From Mesorhizobium norvegicum (GTDB lineage Bacteria; Pseudomonadota; Alphaproteobacteria; Rhizobiales; Rhizobiaceae), in assembly GCF_004919685.1 (NCBI RefSeq), contig NZ_SMYZ01000001.1:1-64000 (forward strand): a stretch of 64,000 nt of DNA, in the 5' to 3' direction. Made by a program: the position numbers and the translations under genes. The notes under the pieces are model-generated. The model did no database searches and was not told the origin of the DNA. It was given only the letters and a program-made list of their open reading frames with translations. Shown in pieces: positions 44,115 to 53,204 of this stretch (positions within the stretch are counted from its first letter, which is position 1; each line of letters starts with the position of its first letter).

Positions 44115-46195
44115 GTCCTGTAGACCACAAGAACAAGCCGCGCGGTGGTACCGACGATCTGCCACCCGAGATCGACCTCGAGGACGAGGCGGTCGAGGAG
44201 ATCGTCGAACCAGCCGGTCCCGATGTCGCCTTCACCGCCATCGACTGGACGCCGCATGCCGGCGACGCCGAAGGCATGGTCGGCGCGGAGGTGATCCAGA
44301 CGCTGGTCAAGCGGCTGCCCAATGCGCCGGGCGTGTATCGCATGATGAATGCCGCCGGCGATGTGCTCTATGTCGGCAAGGCGCGCAGCCTGAAGAAGCG
44401 CGTCACCAGCTATGCGCAAGGCCGCTTCCACACCACCCGCATCGGCCGCATGGTGCGCGAGACATCGACGATGGAGTTCGTCGTCACCCGCACCGAGATC
44501 GAAGCGCTGCTGCTCGAAGCCAATCTTATCAAGCGCTTGCGGCCGCGATTCAATGTGCTGATGCGCGACGACAAGTCGTTTCCCTATATTCTATTGACCG
44601 GCGATCATGTCTCGCCTGGTATCTACAAGCATCGCGGCGCACGCTCGCGCAAAGGCGACTATTTCGGCCCCTTCGCTTCGGCTGGCGCTGTCGGCCGCAC
44701 CATCAACTCGCTGCAGCGCGCCTTTCTGCTGCGCAGCTGCACCAACTCATTTTACGAGAACCGCACACGGCCGTGCCTGTTGTATCAGATCAAGCGCTGC
44801 GCCGGCCCCTGCACCGGAGAGGTCTCGCACGCGGACTATGCCGAGCTGGTCGGCGAAGCGAAGGACTTCTTGTCCGGCCGCAGCCAGAAGGTGAAGACGG
44901 AAATCTCGGCCGCGATGCAGCAAGCGTCGGAAGCTCTCGATTTCGAGCGCGCCGCGATCTATCGCGATCGACTAGCCGCCCTGTCGCATGTGCAGAGCCA
45001 CCAGGGCATCAATCCGGCGACAGTCGACGAGGCTGATGTTTTTGCCATCCATCAGGAAGGCGGCCAGGTCTGTATCCAGGTGTTCTTCTTCCGCACCGGC
45101 CAGAACTGGGGCAACCGCGCTTATTTCCCCAAGGCCGATCCGGCGTTGGAAGCGGCGGAGGTGTTGGGGTCGTTCCTGGCGCAGTTCTATGACGACAAGC
45201 CGACGCCGCGGACCGTTCTTTTGTCGCATGGCGTCGAGGATCAGGAACTGCTGGCCGAGGCCCTCTCCACCCGCGCCGGCCGCAAGGTCGCGATCTCCGT
45301 GCCGCAGCGTGGCGAGAAGAAGGACCTGACCGACAACGCCTTGCAAAATGCGCGCGAGGCGCTCGGACGCCGGCTGGCCGAAACGTCGACACAAGGACGC
45401 CTGCTGGCCGGCTTTGCTGAGACCTTCGGCCTGCCTAAGCCGCCGGTGCGCATAGAGGTCTATGATAACTCACACATCATGGGCACCAATGCTGTCGGTG
45501 CCATGGTGGTTGCCGGGCCGGAAGGTTTTGTGAAGAACCAGTACAGAAAATTCAACATCCGCTCGACCGAGATCACGCCTGGCGACGATTTCGGCATGAT
45601 GCGCGAGGTGATGGAGCGGCGGTTTTCGCGGCTGCTCAAGGAGCATGGCGATGTTGCCGTGGCCGACGATGCGGCGGCAGGCGAGGCGATGGCAGCCGAA
45701 GCGGGCGATGATATCGAAGACGATATCTCCGGCAGCTTCCCGGCCTGGCCCGATGTCATCCTGATCGACGGCGGCCAAGGCCAGATGACGGCGGTGCGCA
45801 AGATCCTCTCGGATCTCGGTATCGAGGACCGGGTGGTGGCGATCGGCATTGCCAAGGGCCAGGACCGCGATGCCGGCCGCGAGCGCTTCTTCGTCAGGGG
45901 CAGGGATTCGTTTTCGCTGCCGGTCCGCGATCCCGTGCTTTATTTTGTCCAGCGCCTGCGCGACGAGGTCCACCGTTTCGCCATCGGTTCGCACCGTGCG
46001 CGCCGCAAGAAGGAGATGGTCAAGAGCCCGCTCGACGAGATCAGCGGTATCGGTCCGGGCCGCAAACGCGCCTTGCTGCTGGCCTTCGGCACCGCCAAGG
46101 CGGTCAGCCGCGCCGCCATCGAGGATTTGAGGAAAGTCGACGGTATTTCCGAGCAGGTGGCGAAACTAGTCTACAATCATTTCCATGAGAGCTGA
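44111..46195 (+). CDS. uvrC: Excinuclease ABC subunit C
   Basis: A 694-residue repair nuclease that makes both incisions around damage with UvrAB. A non-conserved acidic N-terminus of about 65 residues precedes the GIY-YIG domain ([23 protein letters not shown]). Then come a UVR motif near 270-300, the RNase-H-like domain ([26 protein letters not shown]) and the tandem HhH ([22 protein letters not shown]). Start at 44111 in the ATGA overlap with the SDR gene. Confidence 0.97.
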   Translation: MSPVDHKNKPRGGTDDLPPEIDLEDEAVEEIVEPAGPDVAFTAIDWTPHAGDAEGMVGAEVIQTLVKRLPNAPGVYRMMNAAGDVLYVGKARSLKKRVTSYAQGRFHTTRIGRMVRETSTMEFVVTRTEIEALLLEANLIKRLRPRFNVLMRDDKSFPYILLTGDHVSPGIYKHRGARSRKGDYFGPFASAGAVGRTINSLQRAFLLRSCTNSFYENRTRPCLLYQIKRCAGPCTGEVSHADYAELVGEAKDFLSGRSQKVKTEISAAMQQASEALDFERAAIYRDRLAALSHVQSHQGINPATVDEADVFAIHQEGGQVCIQVFFFRTGQNWGNRAYFPKADPALEAAEVLGSFLAQFYDDKPTPRTVLLSHGVEDQELLAEALSTRAGRKVAISVPQRGEKKDLTDNALQNAREALGRRLAETSTQGRLLAGFAETFGLPKPPVRIEVYDNSHIMGTNAVGAMVVAGPEGFVKNQYRKFNIRSTEITPGDDFGMMREVMERRFSRLLKEHGDVAVADDAAAGEAMAAEAGDDIEDDISGSFPAWPDVILIDGGQGQMTAVRKILSDLGIEDRVVAIGIAKGQDRDAGRERFFVRGRDSFSLPVRDPVLYFVQRLRDEVHRFAIGSHRARRKKEMVKSPLDEISGIGPGRKRALLLAFGTAKAVSRAAIEDLRKVDGISEQVAKLVYNHFHES

Positions 46196-46295
46196 CAGCC
46201 AGGATGCTATTTTCGGCTGGCCAATCGATTCTAGCCTGTTGACCCCCCACATTCGCTTCTGATTTGAGTAGGCAGGCAGAAAGAGTTCCCCGGAT

Positions 46296-46892
46296 ATGGC
46301 CAAGCGCGCGTTCAACCTGCCCAATATGCTCACCTACGCCCGCATCGTCGCGGTGCCGCTGGTGGTGCTGTGCTTTTTTCTCGAAGGACATTTGAAGTCG
46401 AGCGACTTCGCCCGCTGGTCGGCGCTGATCATCTTCCTGCTCGCCTCGATCACCGATTATCTGGATGGCTACCTGGCGCGCGCCTGGCAGCAGACCTCCA
46501 ACATCGGCAAGATGCTTGACCCGATCGCCGACAAGCTGCTGGTCGCCACCTGCCTGCTGCTGCTGGCCGCGGACACCGACCGCCATGCCGGCATTGCCGG
46601 CTGGTCGCTGTGGGCGGCGATCATCATCCTGTGCCGCGAAATCCTCGTCTCTGGCCTGCGCGAATATCTGGCGGCGCTGAAAGTCTCGGTGCCGGTGACG
46701 CAGCTGGCAAAATGGAAGACCGCGATCCAGATGGTCGCCATCGCCTTCCTGCTGGCCGGGCCGGCCGGCGACAAGATCTTCCCGCTGACCACCCAGACCG
46801 GGCTGGTGCTGCTGTGGATCGCGGCCCTGGTCACGCTCTACACCGGCTACGATTATTTCCGCGCCGGCCTCAAGCACATCATGGACGAGTGA
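46296..46892 (+). CDS. pgsA: CDP-diacylglycerol-glycerol-3-phosphate 3-phosphatidyltransferase
   Basis: A 198-residue membrane enzyme making phosphatidylglycerophosphate, precursor of phosphatidylglycerol and cardiolipin. The CDP-alcohol phosphotransferase motif is complete in DYLDGYLAR…GKMLDPIADK. Four or more hydrophobic helices follow. It precedes moaD by a single base, as in many Rhizobiales (uvrC-pgsA-moaD-moaE). Confidence 0.96.
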   Translation: MAKRAFNLPNMLTYARIVAVPLVVLCFFLEGHLKSSDFARWSALIIFLLASITDYLDGYLARAWQQTSNIGKMLDPIADKLLVATCLLLLAADTDRHAGIAGWSLWAAIIILCREILVSGLREYLAALKVSVPVTQLAKWKTAIQMVAIAFLLAGPAGDKIFPLTTQTGLVLLWIAALVTLYTGYDYFRAGLKHIMDE

Positions 46893-46893
46893 G

Positions 46894-47151
46894 ATGACGA
46901 CCCGGCTCATCTATTTTGCCTGGGTGCGCGAGCGCATCGGCGTGGCTGAGGAAGACGTCGACTTGCCTACTGGCATCGAGACGGTCGCCGATCTCCTGCG
47001 CTGGCTGAAATCGCGCGGCGAGGAATACGAGCATGCGCTGCAATATCCCGACGTGATCCGCGTCGCCATCAACCAGGAACATGTCGAGCACCGCGAGAAG
47101 ATCGCAGGCGCGCGCGAGATTGCACTGTTCCCGCCGATGACCGGGGGCTGA
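46894..47151 (+). CDS. moaD: Molybdopterin synthase small subunit
   Basis: An 85-residue ubiquitin-fold protein whose C-terminal Gly-Gly (PMTGG) becomes the thiocarboxylate sulfur donor for molybdopterin. It begins MTTRLIYFAWVRERIG. It lies between pgsA and moaE with one-base gaps, so translation is probably coupled. Confidence 0.96.
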   Translation: MTTRLIYFAWVRERIGVAEEDVDLPTGIETVADLLRWLKSRGEEYEHALQYPDVIRVAINQEHVEHREKIAGAREIALFPPMTGG

Positions 47152-47152
47152 C

Positions 47153-47629
47153 ATGACCGGTGCGGTCGTACCTGTCGTGCGCATTCAGGCGCAGGATTTC
47201 GACGTCGCCGCCGAGATCGCCAGACTGACGCAAGGCCGCGCCGATATCGGCGCCGTGGTTTCTTTCTCTGGCCTTTGCCGCGACGAGCAGGGCACCTTGT
47301 CGGCGCTTGAGCTCGAACACTATCCCGGCATGGCCGAAGCCGAAATCGCCCGCATCGCTGCTGAAGCGGTGGAGCGCTGGCCGTTGCAGGGCCTCACCGC
47401 CATCCACCGCCACGGCAAGATCGCGCCCGGCGAGAACATCGTGCTGGTGGTGACCGCCTCTGCGCATCGCCAAGCGGCGTTCGAGGCGGCGAACTTTCTC
47501 ATGGATTATTTGAAATCGCGCGCGCCCTTCTGGAAGAAGGAGCATCGCGCGGACGGCTCCGAGGGCGGCTGGGTCGAGGCCAAGGAGGCCGACGACGAGG
47601 CCGCCGGCCGCTGGAAATCGTCAGACTAA
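47153..47629 (+). CDS. moaE: Molybdopterin synthase catalytic subunit
   Basis: A 158-residue partner of MoaD. It has the conserved FSGLCRDE, LELEHYPGMAE, IHRHGKIAPGE and the catalytic FLMDYLKSRAPFWKKE with two lysines. Together with MoaD it converts precursor Z to molybdopterin, which the oxidoreductase at 57915 needs. Confidence 0.97.
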   Translation: MTGAVVPVVRIQAQDFDVAAEIARLTQGRADIGAVVSFSGLCRDEQGTLSALELEHYPGMAEAEIARIAAEAVERWPLQGLTAIHRHGKIAPGENIVLVVTASAHRQAAFEAANFLMDYLKSRAPFWKKEHRADGSEGGWVEAKEADDEAAGRWKSSD

Positions 47630-47694
47630 AATACCGCCGCAGCCATGCATTGACCGCAATCCTTTGGCCAATTGAGCGCGGCTGGTCAGCTTGG

Positions 47695-47742
47695 GCATTG
47701 GCAGCCCGGGGCATTGGCAGCCCGGGGCATTGGCCAGCCTGG
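47695..47742. repeat. Short tandem repeat, 16-bp unit
   Basis: GCATTGGCAGCCCGGG occurs twice perfectly (47695-47710, 47711-47726) and a third time with changes (from 47727). It lies between moaE and the YbaY-like gene, just before the ribosome site. Copy number may vary between strains and could affect expression of the downstream gene. Confidence 0.8.
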
Positions 47743-47773
47743 GCACCGGCGGCCCGGGGTAAGGGAGATGGTC

Positions 47774-48538
47774 ATGCTGGACAGGATCGCGGAGTTCTTC
47801 GTCTTCGGTTTCGTACCTTTGGTCGTCGGCATATTGGCCGTGCCGGAACTGTCTGTTGCCGCTGAAAATTCCGTGAGAGGCGAGGTGATCTATCGCGAGC
47901 GCATTGCCTTGCCGCCCAGTGCGGTGCTCTCCGTCCAGCTTGCCGATGTGTCGCTTGCCGATGCGCCGGCCACCATCATCGGCGAGCAGAAAGTGAAGCC
48001 GGCCGGCCAGGTGCCGATCAGCTTCGAGATCAAATTCGACCCTTCCGTCATCCGGTCGCAGATGACTTACGCGTTGCAAGCCCGCATCACCGTCGACGAC
48101 AAGCTCCTGTTCATCTCCGATATGCGTCATCAGGTCGATCCGCTGACCGACGTGCCGCAGACCGTCATGCTGAAGATGGTGACGCCGAGCGCCGAGCCGG
48201 CGGTTTCCGTCTTTGACCAGCTCTGGCTGGTCGACTATGTCGACGGCATCGGTGCCATCACCGCCCCGCAAGCGACGTTCAGGGTCAGTGAGGCTGGCAA
48301 GGCAGGCGGCAGCGGCCCGTGCAACACCTATTTCGCCACCGCCAAGGTCGACGGCCAGGCGATCGCGATCAGCGACATAGGCTCGACCTACAAGGCCTGC
48401 GCGCCCGAGATCATGGCTGAGGAAAAGGCGCTGTTCGATGCATTGGCCAAGGCCGCATCATACAGTGTCGATGCCGGCAAGCTCGTCATATCAGACAAGG
48501 ATGGCCGCGAAATCCTGCGCCTTAGCGCCGCGAGCTAG
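47774..48538 (+). CDS. YbaY-like plus META-domain envelope protein
   Basis: About 254 residues. A signal or anchor (FFVFGFVPLVVGILAVPELSVAAE), a YbaY domain at about 28-125 (YRERIALPPSAVLSVQL, SLADAPATIIGEQ, VPISFEI) and a META/HslJ domain at about 150-250 (WLVDYVDG, GPCNTYF, STYKACAPEIMAEE). Both are heat-shock or envelope-stress associated modules; the fusion occurs in rhizobia. AAGGGAG 6 bases before the ATG at 47774 decides the start over the ATG at 47768. Confidence 0.84.
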   Translation: MLDRIAEFFVFGFVPLVVGILAVPELSVAAENSVRGEVIYRERIALPPSAVLSVQLADVSLADAPATIIGEQKVKPAGQVPISFEIKFDPSVIRSQMTYALQARITVDDKLLFISDMRHQVDPLTDVPQTVMLKMVTPSAEPAVSVFDQLWLVDYVDGIGAITAPQATFRVSEAGKAGGSGPCNTYFATAKVDGQAIAISDIGSTYKACAPEIMAEEKALFDALAKAASYSVDAGKLVISDKDGREILRLSAAS

Positions 48539-48622
48539 CGCGTATTTGGATCGCCAACTCTTTTCCGGAATAATTTGGGCAAGGGAAGCGTTTCTCTCTC
48601 AGACATGGCGGGCAAGGCAAAG

Positions 48623-48642
48623 GGGATATTTTCGAATATCCC
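48623..48642. terminator. Hairpin with TTCG tetraloop after the YbaY-META gene
   Basis: GGGATATT-TTCG-AATATCCC, a perfect 8-bp stem with a stable tetraloop, followed by TT. It may end the YbaY-META transcript or sit in the leader of the next small gene. The T run is too short to be sure. Confidence 0.45.
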
Positions 48643-48702
48643 TTCGTTGAAGCCGCCAGACCTGCTGCGGCTCGTTCTGGCTTAACTCAAAGGAGTCCAG
48701 AG

Positions 48703-48972
48703 ATGAAAACGCACGCTCTTATCCTTACTGCCGCAGGCGTATCGCTCCTTGCTCTTACCGGCCTCGCGACGGCGGACGACCATCTGTTCAATGCCCTTCA
48801 GCATGGTCTCAATGCCGATGGCCACGCCTTCACGACCAACAAGGCCGGCCACAGCGGCGATCTCGCGCCTGGGCAGGGTAGTCCATTTGCGGGTGCCGAT
48901 ACTCAGACACCGTCCACCGACACGGCAGCAGCGAACGCCCATGCGAACGTAAAAGATCGTCAGCCGAAGTGA
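48703..48972 (+). CDS. Small secreted hypothetical protein
   Basis: An 89-residue protein with a clean Sec signal (MKTHALILTAAGVSLLALTGLATA) and a hydrophilic mature part of about 65 residues rich in Ala, His and Asp, with no cysteine. AAGGAGT 9 bases before the ATG is a strong ribosome site, so it is probably expressed. Family not recognised. Confidence 0.7.
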   Translation: MKTHALILTAAGVSLLALTGLATADDHLFNALQHGLNADGHAFTTNKAGHSGDLAPGQGSPFAGADTQTPSTDTAAANAHANVKDRQPK

Positions 48973-49005
48973 CCAGAACCCGCCGCGGGGGGGGCGGCGG
49001 GCCTC

Positions 49006-49614
49006 TCAAGCCGTCGTTTGTTCGAACACGGCGCCGTAGTGATAGGGCGGCACCTCGACCAGGTCGGCGAGCCTGAGGCCACCCGCCTCGGCGGCCGCTT
49101 CGGTCTGCTCCGGCGACAGCCTCAATTCGGTCCTCGGTCCGCGGGGCTCGCCCTGGACGATCGTTGTTTCGCGCGGGCGCTGGTGCCAGTTGACGATGGC
49201 GAAACGGCCGCCCGGACCGAGTGCCGCCCGCACCGCGCGCGCCAAACGCGGCCGGTCGGGAACGCCGTGAAAGGCGTTGGCCATGAAGATGAAATCGGCG
49301 GGTCGAGGCGCCAGCCTTGCAAGGTCATAGGCGTCGCCTGCGACAAAGTCGCAATTCGTCGCGCCGCTTTCGGCCAACCGGTGTTCGGCGGCTTCGAGCA
49401 GATCGGCGTCGATATCGATGGCGACGACATGGCGGGCCACCCTGGCGATCGGCAGCGTGAACCAGCCGTCGCCGCAGCACAGATCGATCACCTCCATGCC
49501 TGGCTTGATCCCCGTTGCCGAAAGCACGGCGGCGGGGTCGGGCCACAGCGCCTCCCACCAGCCGCTGTTCGGCATCTCCGTGCCTTGGAAGAAACCTGGA
49601 ATGGCACTGGTCAT
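49006..49614 (-). CDS. Class I SAM-dependent methyltransferase
   Basis: A 202-residue protein with a SAM-binding motif I VIDLCCGDGWFTLPIA (about 43-58), motif II AIDIDADLL and a motif IV-like FIFMANAFHGVPD. The substrate is unknown. The start at 49614 (MTSAIPGFFQ) begins the domain. A longer in-frame start would run back into ndk. Confidence 0.85.
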   Translation of the reverse strand: MTSAIPGFFQGTEMPNSGWWEALWPDPAAVLSATGIKPGMEVIDLCCGDGWFTLPIARVARHVVAIDIDADLLEAAEHRLAESGATNCDFVAGDAYDLARLAPRPADFIFMANAFHGVPDRPRLARAVRAALGPGGRFAIVNWHQRPRETTIVQGEPRGPRTELRLSPEQTEAAAEAGGLRLADLVEVPPYHYGAVFEQTTA

Positions 49615-49703
49615 GCTGAGGTGGGCTCCATCGTTGGCAATATACGCTCCATGTCTCACCCTAGTACATGCAGTTCGCACACGAGACTGACTGTTCGGCC
49701 ATG

Positions 49704-49732
49704 AAAAAGGCCGGCGAAACGCCGGCCTTTTT
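49704..49732. terminator. Rho-independent terminator after ndk
   Basis: AAAAAGGCCGGC-GAAAC-GCCGGCCTTTTT, a perfect 12-bp A/T-flanked stem, 28 bases beyond the ndk stop on the minus strand. The flanking A and T runs would also let it work in the other direction. Confidence 0.88.
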
Positions 49733-49759
49733 ACGGGATCCAAGATCTGGACTGTCGGC

Positions 49760-50182
49760 TCAGCCGACGATCTCGGTGTCCGAGAACCAGTACTTGATCT
49801 CTTCTGCCGCGGTCTCCGGCGCATCGGAGCCGTGCACCGAGTTTTCGCCGATCGACAAGGCATGAACCTTGCGGATGGTGCCGTCGGCCGCATTGGCCGG
49901 GTTGGTGGCGCCCATCACTTCTCGGTTCTTGGCAATGGCGTTCTCGCCTTCCAGCACCTGCACGATTGTCGGTGCCGACGACATGAATTCAACCAGCTCG
50001 CCGAAGAACGGGCGATCCTTGTGGACGGCATAAAAGCCTTCAGCTTCGCGGCGGCTCATCCAGACCCGGCGCGAGGCGATGACGCGCAGGCCTGCCTCTT
50101 CCAGCATCCTGGTGATGGCGCCGGTGAGGTTGCGCCGGGTTGCGTCCGGCTTGATCATGGAAAATGTGCGTTCGAGCGCCAT
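49760..50182 (-). CDS. ndk: Nucleoside diphosphate kinase
   Basis: A 140-residue enzyme balancing nucleoside triphosphates. Motifs: [32 protein letters not shown], and [16 protein letters not shown]; the active histidine lies in NSVHGSD (near 117). Start at 50182 gives the standard length. The longer in-frame start is not needed. Confidence 0.97.
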   Translation of the reverse strand: MALERTFSMIKPDATRRNLTGAITRMLEEAGLRVIASRRVWMSRREAEGFYAVHKDRPFFGELVEFMSSAPTIVQVLEGENAIAKNREVMGATNPANAADGTIRKVHALSIGENSVHGSDAPETAAEEIKYWFSDTEIVG

Positions 50183-50352
50183 GGGTCGTCCTTGTCTGAG
50201 AATGGAATTGAGAGTGGCGGGCTCTATACAAGCCGCCCGGCCCATTGCCAAGGGGTGAGGAACGGTCCGCGAGGCGGAGGCTGCACAGCAACGCGTTGCT
50301 TGCTATACTGGCGTGTCGGCGCCGCGCTGAAGTCGGCCCGCATGGAGGCAAC

Positions 50353-50613
50353 ATGACCATGACAGACGATCGTCAGGAACGCATTCGCAACCGCGCTCAT
50401 CAGATCTGGCTGCAAGAGGGACAGCCGGCTGGACACCATGAGCGTCATTGGCATCAGGCGGCAGCCGATGTCGACCAGGAGGATGCCGCGGGGAAGTCGG
50501 CAGCCAAGAAGCCAATCAAGAAGGCAGCTGGCGCCAGCAAGGCAAAAGCCGCCCCCAAGGAAGCAAAGGCTGCCACGAAGGCCAGCAAGCCAAAGAAGGC
50601 GGCGGCCAAGTAA
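50353..50613 (+). CDS. DUF2934 small protein with Lys/Ala-rich tail
   Basis: An 86-residue protein. The first 30 residues (RQERIRNRAHQIWLQEGQPAG) are a DUF2934 motif of unknown function, followed by HHERHWHQA. The last 40 residues are a KKAA-type basic tail like that of the histone-like protein at 40193. DNA or RNA binding is a fair guess. GGAGG-like sequence (GGAGGC) lies 4-5 bases before the ATG. Confidence 0.78.
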   Translation: MTMTDDRQERIRNRAHQIWLQEGQPAGHHERHWHQAAADVDQEDAAGKSAAKKPIKKAAGASKAKAAPKEAKAATKASKPKKAAAK

Positions 50614-50700
50614 GGCCTGGCTATCGCCTCGCGGCTGACCTTTTTTGCAGGATATTGACGGCCCTCGTGCTGCCTTGCGGCAAGGGCAGGCGTTGCGGCG

Positions 50701-51393
50701 TCACGCTGCCGCAGCCACTTTTCGTCCCAGCCCGCCATGCAGGTCGAGGCAGCGGGCGAACCACTGCACCACCACATCGCCGTCGTCGAGCAGTTGGTAA
50801 GGCGAGGCTATGCGCGCCCATTGCAGCGCGCCGAAGACGATGTAGTCGGCAAACAGCGGCGACGCGCCGCCGATGAATGGCTGATAGCCGAGCATTGAAC
50901 GCAATGGTTCCAGCGAGGCCCTGAAGGTGCCGAGCCCGGCGTCTCGGGCTGCCATCACGTCTTCCAGCCGCTTGCCCAGACGCTGCTCCCGGTTCTGGCG
51001 GAAATAGGCGGCGTTTTCCGCGTCCTGCATGGCATGAAGGTCCATGATCGCCGCGGTGGTCACATAGGGATGGATGGTCAGTTGCGACCAGCGTTCGATG
51101 AAGCGCGCCGTCGCCTTGCCGCCTTCACCGCCAAACAGCGTCGGCCGGTCCGGATAGGTTTCATCGAGATAGAGCGCGATGGCGAAGGAATCCGCGACGA
51201 CCGTCTCGCCGTCTCGGATCACCGGAATGGTTTTCGAAACGCCGCCCTCGACAGCGGGTACCTCGAGAAAGCGCGTCGGCGCGGTTGATATGTCGAGCCC
51301 CTTGTGGGCAAGAGCCATCGCCACCTTCCAGCAATGCGGGCTGAACGGACGTGTGGTGTCGCGTCCGACGAGGTCATAGAGCAGAATGGTCAT
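50701..51393 (-). CDS. Glutathione S-transferase family protein
   Basis: A 230-residue protein: N-terminal thioredoxin-like domain (LYDLVGRDTTRPFSPHCWKVAMAL, TIPVIRDGETVVADSFAIALYLDETYP) and a helical C-terminal domain. It resembles the etherase/beta-class-like GSTs of rhizobia. The substrate is unknown. Divergent from the DinB-like gene across 60 bases. Confidence 0.88.
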   Translation of the reverse strand: MTILLYDLVGRDTTRPFSPHCWKVAMALAHKGLDISTAPTRFLEVPAVEGGVSKTIPVIRDGETVVADSFAIALYLDETYPDRPTLFGGEGGKATARFIERWSQLTIHPYVTTAAIMDLHAMQDAENAAYFRQNREQRLGKRLEDVMAARDAGLGTFRASLEPLRSMLGYQPFIGGASPLFADYIVFGALQWARIASPYQLLDDGDVVVQWFARCLDLHGGLGRKVAAAA

Positions 51394-51453
51394 TGGCGGC
51401 GGCGTTCCTGCGGGTTAGGTAGGCCCCGCATCGACGCGAGCCGAGGGGAAGCC

Positions 51454-51966
51454 ATGAGACAGCATTTCATGATGTTTGCGGCCTATAATCAATGGGCCAA
51501 TGGCCGCATCTATGATGCCGCCGCCGAGCTCGACGACGAGGAATTCAATCGCAATGTCGGCGCCTTCTTCGGATCGATGATGGGCACGCTCAATCACCTG
51601 CTGACGGCCGACCGCATCTGGATGAAGCGCTTCACAGGCGAGGGCGACGCGCCGACGACGCTGGACGCTATCCTGCATCGCGGGCTGACCGGTCTGCGGA
51701 TGGCGCGTGAAGCCGAGGACCGGAGGATCATCGATTGGGTCGGTGGCCTCAGCGACAAGGCGTTGACGGGCCGCTTCACCTACATGACCGTCTCGGACAT
51801 GCGCACGGTCTCGCAAAGGTTGGCGCCGGCGCTGGATCATGTCTTCAACCATCAGACCCACCATCGCGGCCAGGCGCATACGATTCTGACCATCTTGGGA
51901 CGACCAAGCCTGGGGTTGGATCTGATGCTTTTCCAGCGCACCGAAGAGGGCAGGGCTTTCGCCTGA
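51454..51966 (+). CDS. DinB-family metal-binding protein
   Basis: A 170-residue four-helix bundle of the DinB/YfiT superfamily. The expected metal-binding histidines are in LNHLLTADRIW (about 48-58) and FNHQTHHRGQ (about 130-140). Many members act as thiol-dependent transferases with mycothiol or bacillithiol; rhizobia use glutathione, so the partner here is unclear. The ATG at 51454 has GAGGGGAAG about 5 bases upstream. Confidence 0.88.
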   Translation: MRQHFMMFAAYNQWANGRIYDAAAELDDEEFNRNVGAFFGSMMGTLNHLLTADRIWMKRFTGEGDAPTTLDAILHRGLTGLRMAREAEDRRIIDWVGGLSDKALTGRFTYMTVSDMRTVSQRLAPALDHVFNHQTHHRGQAHTILTILGRPSLGLDLMLFQRTEEGRAFA

Positions 51967-52134
51967 TCCCTGCGATGTTTGGCGGTTGTGAGTCCGAAGG
52001 CTGAGGGCTCCGCGCCCACTATCGCTGCATTTTGTGCTGAAGCATCGTCCTTACATCGGGCCGCAATCTGTGGCTCTCAACTTGCTCTTGCCGGTCAAAT
52101 CTCATCGGCAGACGACCAAATGCTTGCCTGAAAT

Positions 52135-53094
52135 TCAGATAGCGGCCGAAGCTTCGCCCCTTATTTCGCTGTCCATCTGGCACTGCGTCAGAGCCGCTTC
52201 CGCCATCACCCACTGCTTGAACAACAGGACCTTGCGTGCGGCAAGGCTTTTTGGGGGAGAGACGAAATACCAACCAGCCGTGTTCGGATGGTGGACGGCG
52301 AATGGAGCCACCAGCCTTTCGGCGCGGATGTCGCTGGCCATATAGGCACGGTTGGCCACAGCAAACCCCATCCCGGAATTGGCTGCCTCGTAGGACATCA
52401 TGCACGAGTCGAAATAGATGCTTTTGGTCTCGCTGAGCACGAAGCTGGCGCCGGCAAAACCGAGCCAGGATTGCCAGTTCTGGGTGCAGGTATCGGAATG
52501 CAGCAGCGTGAAGTGCTTGAGGTCGTCCGGTGTCACCTTTGACAGCGGCTTGTCGCCGAGGACTTCACGGAACAGCTTGCGGCTGCACACCGGCGTCAGG
52601 TCTTCCCGAAACAGCAGATCCGATTGCAGCCCGTGAAAGTGACCGTCGCCATAGCGGATTTCAAGGTCGAACTCGGAAGTCGTGAACTCATGCGTCGCGT
52701 AGGAGGTCGAAACGCGCATCTCGATGTCCGGGTATTGCCGCTGGAACAGCGGCAGACGCGGAAACAGCCAGCGTGCGGCAAAAGTCGGCAACACAGAAAT
52801 CTTCAACACATGCTCCTGTGATTGCCCGGTCGCTTCCATGCTGGCGGCGACGATTCGCTCCAGCGCCTCGCGAACACGCGAGACATAGGTCTCGCCCTCC
52901 GGCGTCAACGACACCGCATTGCCGCCGCGCTGGAAGATCTTGAAGCGCAGCTGATCCTCGAGGCTTTTGACGCGCTGGCTGACCGCTGAAGCGGTGATGA
53001 ACTGTTCTTCGCCGGCACGCGTGAAATTCCCGTGCCGCGCAGCACTCTCCACGATTTTTAGCGAATTGAGGTTGACCTGACTGAGCAGACGCAC
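52135..53094 (-). CDS. LysR-family transcriptional regulator (GcvA/AmpR-like)
   Basis: A 319-residue regulator. N-terminal winged helix (LNSLKIVESAARHGNFTRAGEEQFITASAVSQRVKSLE, in segments, about 8-45) and a periplasmic-binding-like effector domain. It is divergent from the 2-oxoglutarate-oxygenase-like gene and shares a 110-base control region with it. A T-N11-A dyad at 53106-53118 is a likely binding site. The effector may be an amino acid or the substrate of the oxygenase. Confidence 0.93.
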   Translation of the reverse strand: MRLLSQVNLNSLKIVESAARHGNFTRAGEEQFITASAVSQRVKSLEDQLRFKIFQRGGNAVSLTPEGETYVSRVREALERIVAASMEATGQSQEHVLKISVLPTFAARWLFPRLPLFQRQYPDIEMRVSTSYATHEFTTSEFDLEIRYGDGHFHGLQSDLLFREDLTPVCSRKLFREVLGDKPLSKVTPDDLKHFTLLHSDTCTQNWQSWLGFAGASFVLSETKSIYFDSCMMSYEAANSGMGFAVANRAYMASDIRAERLVAPFAVHHPNTAGWYFVSPPKSLAARKVLLFKQWVMAEAALTQCQMDSEIRGEASAAI

Positions 53095-53105
53095 GGTTTC
53101 GACCT

Positions 53106-53118
53106 TAAGCTTGGCTTA
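53106..53118. promoter_or_regulatory. Candidate LysR box
   Basis: TAAGC-TTG-GCTTA is a perfect dyad of the T-N11-A form expected for LysR-type regulators. It lies 11 bases upstream of the lysR start and 86 bases before the oxygenase start. Confidence 0.55.
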
Positions 53119-53204
53119 CACTAGCACCAGCATTCCTAATTTTACAGGGGTGGGTGAATTAATCGACTGTTCACCAAGTGTTGCCCCCATCCTGGAGAAG
53201 TAGA

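Noticed and set aside
52019..52134. Possible short gene remnant between the DinB-like and LysR genes
   Set aside because: The peptide read on the minus strand (…RYLNFRQAFGRLPMRF…) looked suggestive but matches no family I can name, and the region is only a short convergent gap.
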